Source: Clostridia bacterium (GTDB lineage: Bacteria; Bacillota; Clostridia; Oscillospirales; CAG-382). Taken from it: DNA of 13,446 bases. Under the pieces are notes generated by a model. The model was not told the origin of the DNA. It made no database searches and saw nothing but the letters and a program-made list of their open reading frames with translations. Where the stretch lies: assembly GCA_900754535.1 (NCBI GenBank), contig CAAEDF010000171.1, positions 1-13,446 of the forward strand. The letters are read 5' to 3'. Positions within the stretch are counted from its first letter, which is position 1. Each line of letters opens with the position of its first letter. A program made the translations under genes and the position numbers. This document shows, in pieces, positions 1 through 6,533 of the stretch.

Positions 1-77
1 ACAAACTCTATCTCTTTTTACGGTCTCACATCATTGACAAATGAACACGGTTTGAACGTAAAAATATAAAATGCATA

Positions 78-106
78 TTGCAATGCGGGTCTGTTTGATG
101 TATAAT
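78..106 (+). promoter_or_regulatory. Sigma-A-type promoter for gpmI
   Basis: TTGCAA at 78-83 and a perfect TATAAT at 101-106 are separated by 17 bp, the optimal spacing for a housekeeping sigma-70/sigma-A promoter. Transcription would start near 113, giving a 5' UTR of about 80 nt before gpmI. A perfect TTGACA at 34-39 lies further upstream but has no -10 box at 16-18 bp. This is the clearest promoter in the window. Confidence 0.7.
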
Positions 107-115
107 AATTTGAAA

Positions 116-138
116 ACCGTTCCGTTCTTCGGGACGGT
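116..138 (+). other. 5'-terminal hairpin in the gpmI leader
   Basis: Positions 116-124 pair with 130-138 to form a 9-bp stem with one G-U pair, closing a 5-nt TTCTT loop. The predicted transcription start (about 113) lies 2-3 nt before the stem, so the mRNA would begin with this structure. It is followed by an A-rich run and not by T residues, so it is unlikely to be a terminator. 5'-terminal stems commonly protect mRNA from 5'-end-dependent decay; that role here is inferred. Confidence 0.55.
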
Positions 139-156
139 GACAAATAAAAATATACC

Positions 157-173
157 GCCCGCATCATGCGGGC
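157..173 (+). other. Second leader hairpin / 17-bp inverted repeat before gpmI
   Basis: GCCCGCAT at 157-164 and ATGCGGGC at 166-173 form a perfect inverted repeat around a single C. In RNA this gives a 7-bp stem with a 3-nt loop; in DNA it could be an operator. It ends 7 nt before the gpmI ribosome binding site (AAAGGA, 181-186), so it leaves that site open. There is no T-tract, so I do not call it a terminator. Confidence 0.5.
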
Positions 174-194
174 TGCAACGAAAGGAAAAGAAAA

Positions 195-1829
195 ATGAGC
201 AACGGGATCTTCGGAGCCGAAAAAAGGCCGATAGTAACGATAGTCATGGACGGAATAGGGCTTTGCGCACGCGAGGCGGGCAACGCCGTACGCGCGGCGC
301 GCACTCCGGTGCTGGACAGGCTCATGTCCGGCTACACGATGTTTTCGCTTAAGGCTCACGGCACGGCCGTCGGGCTGCCGTCCGACGACGATATGGGGAA
401 CAGCGAGGTAGGGCATAATGCGCTCGGCGCCGGTCAGGTGTTTTCGCAGGGCGCCAAGCTTGTTTCCGAGGCGATAGAGAGCGGGCGCATGTTCCTGTCG
501 GACACCTGGAAGGACCTCATAAACGGCTGTGCTTCCGGCGGCGGCACGCTTCATTTTATCGGTCTGTTTTCCGACGGCAACGTGCATTCTCACATAGATC
601 ATCTCAAGGCCATGATAGCCCGTGCCAAGGAAGAGGGCGTACACAGAGTGCGCATCCATATCCTGCTGGACGGGCGCGACGTCGGCGAGACCAGCGCACT
701 GGAATATATAAACCCGTTTGAGGAGTTCCTCGCGTCGCTCAACGGCGACGGGTTTGACGCCCGCATCGCTTCCGGCGGCGGCCGCATGACGATAACCATG
801 GACAGATACGAGGCAAACTGGGATATGGTCAGGGACGGCTGGTATACGCACGTGCTCGGTGAAGGACGTATGTTTGCGTCCGCCGCCGAGGCGGTAGAGA
901 CATACCGCGCGGAGAACGGCTGCATAGATCAGGACCTGCCGGCGTTCGTCATAGCCGAGAACGGCGAACCGGCAGGAAGGATAAACGACGGCGACAGCGT
1001 TATCTTCTTCAATTTTCGCGGGGACCGCGCGATAGAGATATCAAGGGCGTTTGACGAAAAAGAATTTGATAAATTCGACCGCAAAAGGTATCCCGCAGTC
1101 AAATATGCGGGCATGCTGGAATACGACGGTGACGCGCACATACCCAACCGCTATCTCGTTTTGCCGCCCGAGATAAAGAACACCATGGGCGAATTCCTCG
1201 TCAGGCACGGAAGGACACAGCTGGCCGTATCCGAAACGCAGAAATACGGTCACGTCACCTACTTCTGGAACGGAAACCGCAGCGGTAAGTTCTCGGAGGA
1301 GCTTGAGGAGTATGTGGAGATACCGTCCGACATAGTGCCGTTTGAGCAGCGCCCGTGGATGAAGTGCGCTCAGATAACCGATGTGCTGGTGGAAAAAATA
1401 AAGTCCGGCAAATTCGATTTTCTCCGCGTCAACTTCCCCAACGGCGACATGGTCGGTCATACCGGCAGCTTTGACGCGACGGTGATCGCGGTCGAATCGG
1501 TCGATCTCTGCCTTGCGCGCATCCTTGCCGCGGTTGACGAGATGAAGGGCATAGCCATAGTGACCGCCGACCACGGCAACGCGGACGAGATGTATGAGAT
1601 AAACAAAAAAACGTCTCAGCCTTCTGTCGGCGCAGACGGCAGACCCAAGGCAAAGACGAGCCATACGCTCAATCCCGTGCCCTGCATAATATACGATAAT
1701 TTCTACACCGACAGATACGAACCCGTCGAAGGCAGCTACGGGCTTGCCAACGTCGCGGCTACGGTGGTGACGCTTGCGGGCATGGAGCCGCCGGCGGTAT
1801 GGGAAAAGAGCATGATAAAACTCAGGTAG
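195..1829 (+). CDS. gpmI: 2,3-bisphosphoglycerate-independent phosphoglycerate mutase
   Basis: This cytosolic glycolytic enzyme interconverts 3- and 2-phosphoglycerate using two Mn ions and a phosphoserine intermediate. It has 544 residues. The alkaline-phosphatase-type metal site is visible: Asp19 in MDGIG, nucleophile Ser70 in GNSEVGH, Asp418 and His422 in NGDMVGHTG, Asp459-His460 in TADHGN, and His490 in TSHTLNPVP. The insertion domain carries DGNVHSHIDHL (127-137), LDGRD (158-162) and FNFRGDRA (272-279). It is longer than the usual ~510 residues of Bacillus/E. coli enzymes, and stretches such as YAGMLEYDG and FFWNGNRSG-like YFWNGNRSG resemble, from memory, the plant-type iPGM branch. The ATG at 195 follows AAAGGA at 181-186 with 8-nt spacing. 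It stands apart from any visible gapA-pgk-tpiA cluster and is followed 18 nt later by an M50 protease. Assignment is secure. Confidence 0.97.
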   Translation: MSNGIFGAEKRPIVTIVMDGIGLCAREAGNAVRAARTPVLDRLMSGYTMFSLKAHGTAVGLPSDDDMGNSEVGHNALGAGQVFSQGAKLVSEAIESGRMFLSDTWKDLINGCASGGGTLHFIGLFSDGNVHSHIDHLKAMIARAKEEGVHRVRIHILLDGRDVGETSALEYINPFEEFLASLNGDGFDARIASGGGRMTITMDRYEANWDMVRDGWYTHVLGEGRMFASAAEAVETYRAENGCIDQDLPAFVIAENGEPAGRINDGDSVIFFNFRGDRAIEISRAFDEKEFDKFDRKRYPAVKYAGMLEYDGDAHIPNRYLVLPPEIKNTMGEFLVRHGRTQLAVSETQKYGHVTYFWNGNRSGKFSEELEEYVEIPSDIVPFEQRPWMKCAQITDVLVEKIKSGKFDFLRVNFPNGDMVGHTGSFDATVIAVESVDLCLARILAAVDEMKGIAIVTADHGNADEMYEINKKTSQPSVGADGRPKAKTSHTLNPVPCIIYDNFYTDRYEPVEGSYGLANVAATVVTLAGMEPPAVWEKSMIKLR

Positions 1830-1847
1830 GAACCGAAAGGAGCGGTT

Positions 1848-2642
1848 ATGCTTTCCAGATTCTTCAACGGCTTCTCCGATATCGATTTCGGGGTGCTGCT
1901 GCTGTCGATCCCCTCGGTGATGATAGCGCTGATGGTCCATGAGGTAAGCCACGGATATGTCGCGCACCTGTGCGGCGACGATACCGCAAAAAACCACGGC
2001 AGACTGTCCTTCAACATTTTCAGGCATCTTGACCCGGTGGGCACTCTGCTGCTGCTGTTTTTCGGGTACGGTTATGCGCGGCCGGTGCCGGTGAACTACC
2101 GTAACCTGCGCAAACCGCGCCGCGACATAGCGCTCGTTTCGCTCGCCGGGCCGGGCTCAAATCTGATCATGGCTTTCCTTGCGGTGGTTTTGTATTATAT
2201 TATCCTCATCGTTTTTACGGTAACCTCGGGTGTTTCAACGGAAAATACCGGCATCTTTATATCCCGGCTCCTCGGCGGCAACGCGATGCTTTTCGATCCC
2301 CAATGGCTGCTTTCCGTCATATACGGCGGAGATGTTTCTCCGGTCCTTGCCGCCTTTCTCAGCTTCCTGTGCATTTTCGCAAGCATGAACATCGGCCTTG
2401 CGCTGTTCAATCTTATACCGTTCCCGCCGCTTGACGGGTCGAAGGTCGTCTCGTCGCTGCTGCCCGTGAACGCGGCGGCGAAGTATCTGAGGCTGGAATT
2501 TTACTCCCGGTATGTATTTTTGGCGCTTATGGTGCTGTTCTGGGTGTTCCCGTCGGTCTCTTACGTGCTGTTTTATCCGCTAAATGTCGCCGCAGACGGC
2601 ATACTGTGGCTGTTCCAGGCGTTTATGCTGCTTTTCTTCTGA
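1848..2642 (+). CDS. M50 family site-2-type membrane zinc metalloprotease
   Basis: A 264-residue integral membrane protein of the small M50 site-2 protease group, which cleaves substrates within or near the membrane. The zinc motif HEVSH is at 31-35 (His31, Glu32, His35) inside the first membrane segment, and the third ligand is in NLIPFPPLDG (188-197, Asp196). Hydrophobic segments lie roughly at 15-35, 95-125, 165-190, 207-230 and 240-262. No PDZ domain is present, unlike RseP, so this is the short form that commonly sits just before scpA in Clostridia. Its substrate cannot be read from the sequence. The ATG has AAAGGAG at 1836-1842 with 5-nt spacing and begins 18 nt after gpmI, so co-transcription is likely. 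The gap to scpA is 15 nt. Confidence 0.92.
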   Translation: MLSRFFNGFSDIDFGVLLLSIPSVMIALMVHEVSHGYVAHLCGDDTAKNHGRLSFNIFRHLDPVGTLLLLFFGYGYARPVPVNYRNLRKPRRDIALVSLAGPGSNLIMAFLAVVLYYIILIVFTVTSGVSTENTGIFISRLLGGNAMLFDPQWLLSVIYGGDVSPVLAAFLSFLCIFASMNIGLALFNLIPFPPLDGSKVVSSLLPVNAAAKYLRLEFYSRYVFLALMVLFWVFPSVSYVLFYPLNVAADGILWLFQAFMLLFF

Positions 2643-2657
2643 CCGCGGTGCCGACAC

Positions 2658-3398
2658 ATGGAGGAGATAAATCTTAAAATAGAGCAGTACGAAGGGCCGC
2701 TTGACCTTCTGCTTGCGCTTATAAACAAGAACAAGATAAATATACTTGACATACCCATCTCCGAGATAGCCGATCAGTACATGGCTCATATCGATGCCAT
2801 GCGGGCGCTCAACATGGAGGTGACAAGCGAGTTCATATACTACGCGGCGGAGCTGATGCTTATAAAATCCCGCCTTCTTTTGCCGAAGACCGACGAGGAG
2901 GACCCGCGCCGGAGCCTTGTGGACGCGCTTCTGGAATACCGCCGCGTGAAAGCGGTCTCGGAATTTCTGCGGGAACGCGGAGAGCTTTATTACGACCGTT
3001 TTACAAAAGCGCCGGACGAGCCGGACGGAGCTTATGAAAGGCTGCACGCCGCCTCGCTGTTGGCCGAGGCTTTTGCGAGGATACATGCGCGCATGGCGGA
3101 CAGGCCCGTGAAGGACGAGGTGGAGCTGTTTGCCCGGATAGGGGCGGAGCGGTATTATACCGTTGAGGAAAAGGAAAAGACCGTTCTTCGACGGCTGCGC
3201 GCAAGCGGCAGCGCCGTGTTTGAGGAAATGTTTGAAGACTGCCGCGGGAAAAGCGAGGCGGTTGCGGTTTTTCTGGCGATACTTGAATTGATAAGCAGCG
3301 GGAAGGTCGGCGTACGGCGGGACGGGGATTCCGTGACGCTGAAATATGAGGAGACCGGCGGGATCGCTGCGGAAACGGAGGACGACGCCGTTGAATGA
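2658..3398 (+). CDS. scpA: Segregation and condensation protein A (kleisin)
   Basis: ScpA is the kleisin subunit of the Smc-ScpA-ScpB condensin, which bridges Smc heads and helps organise and separate sister chromosomes. The N-terminal kleisin signature YEGPLDLLLALI is at 11-22, followed by the helical SEIADQYMAHI and LMLIKSRLLLP segments that bind the Smc neck. A C-terminal winged-helix region (about 190-235) carries the segment ending in SGKVGVRRDG that would contact the Smc cap. The 246-residue length is typical. No strong Shine-Dalgarno sequence is seen before the ATG, only GGTG about 7 nt upstream, so translational coupling to the protease gene 15 nt upstream is plausible. The 3' end overlaps scpB by 8 nt, as expected for partner subunits. 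Confidence 0.95.
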   Translation: MEEINLKIEQYEGPLDLLLALINKNKINILDIPISEIADQYMAHIDAMRALNMEVTSEFIYYAAELMLIKSRLLLPKTDEEDPRRSLVDALLEYRRVKAVSEFLRERGELYYDRFTKAPDEPDGAYERLHAASLLAEAFARIHARMADRPVKDEVELFARIGAERYYTVEEKEKTVLRRLRASGSAVFEEMFEDCRGKSEAVAVFLAILELISSGKVGVRRDGDSVTLKYEETGGIAAETEDDAVE

Positions 3399-3993
3399 AA
3401 CAGAACTTGACGCCGCGGTGGGCGCCATCATATTCGCTTCGGGCAGTCCCGTGCCGTCCGACCGGCTTTGCGGCATCCTGGACGTGAGCGCAAAAGAGCT
3501 TGCCGAGAGCGCGGAACGCATAAAAGCAAGATGCGACGACGCGTCCTGCGGCGTTTCGCTTATCACGCTCGAGGGCGGCTATCAGTTTTGCACAAAGGCA
3601 TATCTTGCGCCGTTCGTAAAGCAGGCGCTGGAGCTGAGAAAGACGCCGCCGCTTTCGAAAGCGGCGCTGGAGGTGCTGGCCGTGATCGCCTACAACCAGC
3701 CGGTGACCCGCTCGTTCATCGAGGCGGTGCGCGGAGTGGATTCCGCGTATATAGTTACGTCGCTTGCCGACAAGGGTCTTATCGCCGAGGGAGGACAGCT
3801 TGACGCGCCGGGCAGGCCGACGCTTTTCGTGACTACCGACGCGTTCCTGCGCTGCTTCGGCCTTTCGTCTTTGTCCGAGCTGCCGGACATCGGCGCCGAT
3901 AATCCGCACGAGGGCATGAAAACGCTTACCGCGCTTGCCGAGCAAGAGCCCGAGGCGGCCGCGGACGGCGGCGCGGAGGCGGAACAGGTTTGA
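3391..3993 (+). CDS. scpB: Segregation and condensation protein B (kite subunit), TTG start
   Basis: ScpB dimers bind the middle of ScpA and complete the bacterial condensin. The two winged-helix domains are recognisable: LSKAALEVLAVIAYNQPVTR (88-107) and RGVDS (114-118), then GRPTLFVTTDAFLRCFGL (141-158). I chose TTG at 3391 because GGAGG at 3377-3381 sits 9 nt before it, and the protein then starts MNETELDAAVGAIIFASG, as the family usually does (first residues about 10 before the AIIFAS-like motif). The ATG at 3346 would overlap scpA by 53 nt and add an Arg-rich tail without family precedent. The resulting 200 residues match normal ScpB length. The C-terminal 25 residues are acidic, Glu/Ala-rich and probably disordered. 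Confidence 0.95.
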   Translation: MNETELDAAVGAIIFASGSPVPSDRLCGILDVSAKELAESAERIKARCDDASCGVSLITLEGGYQFCTKAYLAPFVKQALELRKTPPLSKAALEVLAVIAYNQPVTRSFIEAVRGVDSAYIVTSLADKGLIAEGGQLDAPGRPTLFVTTDAFLRCFGLSSLSELPDIGADNPHEGMKTLTALAEQEPEAAADGGAEAEQV

Positions 3994-4030
3994 ATCCCGG
4001 CGGAACGGGTGCGAAAGGAGCGGCAGAGTC

Positions 4031-4684
4031 ATGACCGGATTGTATATCGCCGTCGGCGTTGCCGCGCTGATTGCCGCGCTTGCGATGCTGAGGCTGTATA
4101 TAGGAGTTTCGTATATAGGCGATCTGAGGATATTTGTTTCTCTCGGACCGATAAGATTCGATCTTACGCCGGGTGAAGATAAAGAAGCGGACGAAGAAGA
4201 AAAAACGGCCCCCCGCCGGGAGGAAAAGAAGCCGGCCGGCGCGGCGCGAAAGAAAAAAGAAAAACCGCCGGTGGATTTTTTCCGCGCCGTACCCGTTGCG
4301 CTTGACTATATGGGAAAACTGATAAACAAGACCCGCAGATACCTTTATTGCAGAAAGTTTGTGCTGAGGCTTAACGTGGCCTGCGGAGAACCGGACAAAA
4401 CGGCGTGCCTGTACGGGCTGCTTTCCGGTCAGGCGGCGGTGCTGTTCAGGGCGGTCACCTCGCTGAGATGCTCGCATAACGACGGGGATATTTACTGCGA
4501 GGTCACGCCCGATTTCATATCCGAGCGTCCCGACGCGATGATAGACGCGGTGTTCGGGCTGAGAATATGGCAATGCGTATCGCTGGGAGTCACGGCGCTG
4601 CGCGGGATTCTGAAAATATCCGGAATACGAAAGGAAGAGGTAACGGCAGATGAACAACGAGATACCGCACAAGCAGATAATTGA
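4031..4684 (+). CDS. DUF2953 family membrane-anchored protein (YtfI-like)
   Basis: A 217-residue protein of unknown biochemical function. One N-terminal hydrophobic segment (residues 4-20) is followed by YIGDLRIFVSLGPIRFDL (28-45), then a charged Lys/Glu linker at 48-80, then a globular region with CGEPDKTACLYGLLSGQ (118-134) and an ISERPDAMIDAVFGLR segment (163-178). This pattern, and its position directly before gerW, fit the DUF2953/YtfI family of spore-forming Firmicutes. ATG 4031 has AAGGAG at 4015-4020 with 10-nt spacing; the frame is open back to 3935, but the extra 32 residues are Arg-rich, precede the membrane segment and overlap scpB. The last 35 nt overlap gerW. A role linked to GerW is inferred from conserved pairing only. 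Confidence 0.8.
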   Translation: MTGLYIAVGVAALIAALAMLRLYIGVSYIGDLRIFVSLGPIRFDLTPGEDKEADEEEKTAPRREEKKPAGAARKKKEKPPVDFFRAVPVALDYMGKLINKTRRYLYCRKFVLRLNVACGEPDKTACLYGLLSGQAAVLFRAVTSLRCSHNDGDIYCEVTPDFISERPDAMIDAVFGLRIWQCVSLGVTALRGILKISGIRKEEVTADEQRDTAQADN

Positions 4685-5135
4685 CGCCGCGCTTTCGCAG
4701 ATAGGGAGCGTTGCGGACGTCAATACCGTCATCGGCCAGCCAATGACGCTTGCCGAGGGCGTGACGGTCATACCGTTTTCCAAGGTGTCGGTGGGCTTTG
4801 CGTCCGGCGGCGCCGATTTTGACGGAAAGAACAAAAAAGAGGGCGATGCGCCTCATTTCGCAGGCGGAAACGGCGCGGGTGTTTCGGTCACTCCGCTCGG
4901 ATTCCTCGTGCTTGAGGGCGGGCAGGTTCGACTGCTCGACCTGAAACACCCGGAGGCATATATGGCGCGTCCCCAGGATCCGGTCAACAAGACGATAGAC
5001 GCGCTTAACGGAATAGTTGACCGCGCGCCGGAGCTTCTGCTGAAGATAAAGGATCTTCTCGGAAAGGAAAACGACAAAAAAAAGAAAGACGCCGACTGTG
5101 ACGCGGCGCAAGAGGACGGCGAAGCGTCGGAATGA
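4650..5135 (+). CDS. GerW/YtfJ family sporulation-germination protein
   Basis: A 161-residue member of the YtfJ family. In Bacillus subtilis this protein (GerW) is a spore protein needed for germination with some germinants; molecular activity is not established. Conserved features seen: TVIGQP (26-31), VIPFSKVSVGFASGGADF (40-57), a Gly-rich FAGGNGAGVSVTPLGFLV (70-87) and a predicted amphipathic helix at 113-136. The C-terminal 25 residues are low-complexity (KKKK then Asp/Glu/Ala). The ATG lies inside the DUF2953 gene (35-nt overlap) with GGAAGAGG at about 4632-4639, so the two are probably co-translated. YtfJ homologues also occur in some non-sporulating Clostridia, so the gene alone does not prove that the host sporulates. 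Confidence 0.9.
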   Translation: MNNEIPHKQIIDAALSQIGSVADVNTVIGQPMTLAEGVTVIPFSKVSVGFASGGADFDGKNKKEGDAPHFAGGNGAGVSVTPLGFLVLEGGQVRLLDLKHPEAYMARPQDPVNKTIDALNGIVDRAPELLLKIKDLLGKENDKKKKDADCDAAQEDGEASE

Positions 5136-5241
5136 CGGCAGGCTGCGGACCGCGTTCCCATATTCTGCCGCCGGGTCGTCGCGATTGCCGCGGAATTGCC
5201 GTCGGACCGTATACGTGCGCCCGGCTTTGTCATGGCGGATC

Positions 5242-5253
5242 TGCACATGTGCA
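5242..5253. repeat. 12-bp perfect palindrome TGCACATGTGCA
   Basis: A perfect palindrome in the gap between gerW and the carboxypeptidase gene, 36 bp upstream of a TATAAT box. It could be a dimeric regulator site. About three 12-bp palindromes are expected by chance in a window this size, so it is only suggestive. Confidence 0.35.
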
Positions 5254-5265
5254 TCACCTCCGCCG

Positions 5266-5294
5266 TTCTATGCGTGCGGCCTTTTGAATATAAT
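5266..5294 (+). promoter_or_regulatory. Candidate promoter for dacF-type gene
   Basis: A perfect TATAAT is at 5289-5294. With 17-bp spacing the -35 position is TTCTAT (5266-5271), which matches TTGACA at only three of six bases. Transcription would start near 5301, about 60 nt before the TTG start. In Bacillus, dacF is read by forespore sigma-F; I could not fit a convincing sigma-F or sigma-G site here. The weak -35 suggests an activator or a chance -10. Confidence 0.4.
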
Positions 5295-5311
5295 ACCGGC
5301 GGGGCGTCGTC

Positions 5312-5323
5312 CCGTCCGGACGG
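5312..5323. repeat. 12-bp perfect palindrome CCGTCCGGACGG
   Basis: A perfect palindrome 18-29 bp downstream of the TATAAT box, and so in the start of any transcript from it, a usual place for a repressor site. It shares its CGGAC/GTCCG half-sites with inverted repeats in three other gaps of this window (7312-7321, 9240-9250, 11852-11869). Confidence 0.4.
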
Positions 5324-5363
5324 CTCCTCACTATCATTTCGGGAACGGTGAGGGGATCGAATT

Positions 5364-6530
5364 TTGAAAATTCGCATAAAACCGGCATTGATTCTGTCTG
5401 CTCTTATAATACTGCTGTCGGTCTGCGCCGGATTTCTGCCGGTGTTTGCCCCCGCGACGGGGCCGCAGACCGCCGTGCCTTCGTCCGACGGGTTTTCCGA
5501 CGGCGAAAAGGTTTATTTTTCCGGCGCAGCCGTAAGTACGTCGGCGGCGGCGGATATCCTCATGGAGCAGAGCGGGATTATCCTGTCGGGGAAGAATATC
5601 TCCGCCCGGATGGGGATGGCGTCGACTACAAAGATCATGACCGCGCTTATAGCGATAGAACGTCTTGATCCCGATTCCGTTGTCAGCGTTCCCAAGAAGG
5701 CGGTAGGCATCGAGGGCTCCTCGCTGTATCTTACCGAGGGTGAGAAAATAACCGTTTCCGACCTGCTTTGCGGGCTTATGCTTGAGTCCGGCAACGATGC
5801 GGCGGTCGCTCTCGCAATCGCCGTCAGCGGCTCGGAGGAGGAGTTTGTGGCGCTTATGAACCGTCGTGCGGAAGAACTGGGACTTGAGGACACGCATTTT
5901 GTCAATCCGCACGGGCTTTCCGACGACGATCATTACACCACGGCGTACGACCTTGCAAAACTTACCTGCGCCGCCCTTGAAAACGAGACCTTTGAACGGA
6001 TGGTTTCCACCGGGACCGCCGTCATATCGGACGGCAGGCGCACGCTGTATAACCACAACAGGCTGCTTGGCAGCTATGAGGGCTGCATAGGCGTAAAGAC
6101 GGGATATACGATAGCCACGGGCAGGACGCTTGTCACCGCGGCGCGCCGTGACGGCATGACGCTTGTTGCGGTCACGCTCAACGACCGCAGCGACTGGGCG
6201 GACCACGCCGCGCTGCTCGACTACGGATTTGACAACTTTTTCGTTCAGCCGCTTTCGCCGCCGTCGGATATGTCCGTTCCCGTGGTCGGAGGTAAGGCGG
6301 AAAGTGTTGCGGTGCGCTCGGCTCCGTCGTCCGCCGTCCTGCCGGAAGGCTCACGGATAACGGTCACCGTGCTGCTTCCCGAGTTTGTATATGCGCCGGT
6401 GGAGGCCGGCGAGGTCGTAGGCTGCGTGGAATATTACTGCGGCGGCAGGCTGGTCGCCTCGCTTCCCGCGGTTGCTGCGGAAAGTGTTGAGATAAAACGC
6501 GTAAGCTTTTTTGAAAGGCTGTTTTCATAA
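5364..6530 (+). CDS. D-alanyl-D-alanine carboxypeptidase (PBP5/DacF type), TTG start
   Basis: This exported penicillin-binding protein removes the terminal D-Ala from peptidoglycan pentapeptides. Residues 1-35 form a signal peptide or anchor (MKIRIKP then a hydrophobic stretch). The S11 active-site triad is complete: STTK at 87-90 (nucleophile Ser87, Lys90), SGN at 142-144 and KTG at 245-247. A PBP5 C-terminal beta domain spans about 290-375, ending in a short EIKRVSFFERLFS tail of the kind that helps anchor family members to the membrane. The 388-residue length is normal for DacF/DacB. I chose TTG 5364 because GAGGGG at 5350-5355 is 8 nt upstream and the signal peptide begins there. LSVC at 18-21 is not a good lipobox. 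The position after gerW matches the sporulation-linked DacF/DacB of Firmicutes; which of the two it corresponds to is unclear. Confidence 0.93.
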   Translation: MKIRIKPALILSALIILLSVCAGFLPVFAPATGPQTAVPSSDGFSDGEKVYFSGAAVSTSAAADILMEQSGIILSGKNISARMGMASTTKIMTALIAIERLDPDSVVSVPKKAVGIEGSSLYLTEGEKITVSDLLCGLMLESGNDAAVALAIAVSGSEEEFVALMNRRAEELGLEDTHFVNPHGLSDDDHYTTAYDLAKLTCAALENETFERMVSTGTAVISDGRRTLYNHNRLLGSYEGCIGVKTGYTIATGRTLVTAARRDGMTLVAVTLNDRSDWADHAALLDYGFDNFFVQPLSPPSDMSVPVVGGKAESVAVRSAPSSAVLPEGSRITVTVLLPEFVYAPVEAGEVVGCVEYYCGGRLVASLPAVAAESVEIKRVSFFERLFS

Positions 6531-6533
6531 AAA

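Noticed and set aside
34..39. Perfect TTGACA as an alternative gpmI promoter
   Set aside because: No -10-like hexamer lies 16-18 bp downstream; the nearest TATAAA (65-70) is 25 bp away. The 78-106 pair fits far better.
71..352. Small + strand frame covering the gpmI leader and start
   Set aside because: It has no ribosome binding site, spans the promoter -10 box and overlaps gpmI by 158 nt; the leader is better explained by the promoter and hairpins.
3346..3390. Upstream ATG start for scpB
   Set aside because: It adds 15 Arg-rich residues, overlaps scpA by 53 nt, and TTG 3391 has an ideal GGAGG.
3935..4030. Upstream ATG start for the DUF2953 gene
   Set aside because: The 32 extra residues are Arg-rich, would come before the membrane segment and overlap scpB; ATG 4031 has AAGGAG at good spacing.
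4853..5261. Possible - strand gene after GGAGGTGAT (reverse of 5253-5261) and a nearby ATG/GTG
   Set aside because: The SD match is excellent, but the frames run antisense into gerW with Ser/Arg-rich low-complexity sequence and no conserved motif.
5098..5367. 89-codon + strand frame in the gap between gerW and the carboxypeptidase gene
   Set aside because: It starts inside gerW, is Arg-rich and of mixed composition without any recognisable domain, and covers palindromes and the TATAAT box.
5409..5432. Lipoprotein signal in the carboxypeptidase (LSVC)
   Set aside because: The residue before Cys21 is Val, where lipoboxes need Gly, Ala or Ser; an ordinary signal peptide or anchor is more likely.
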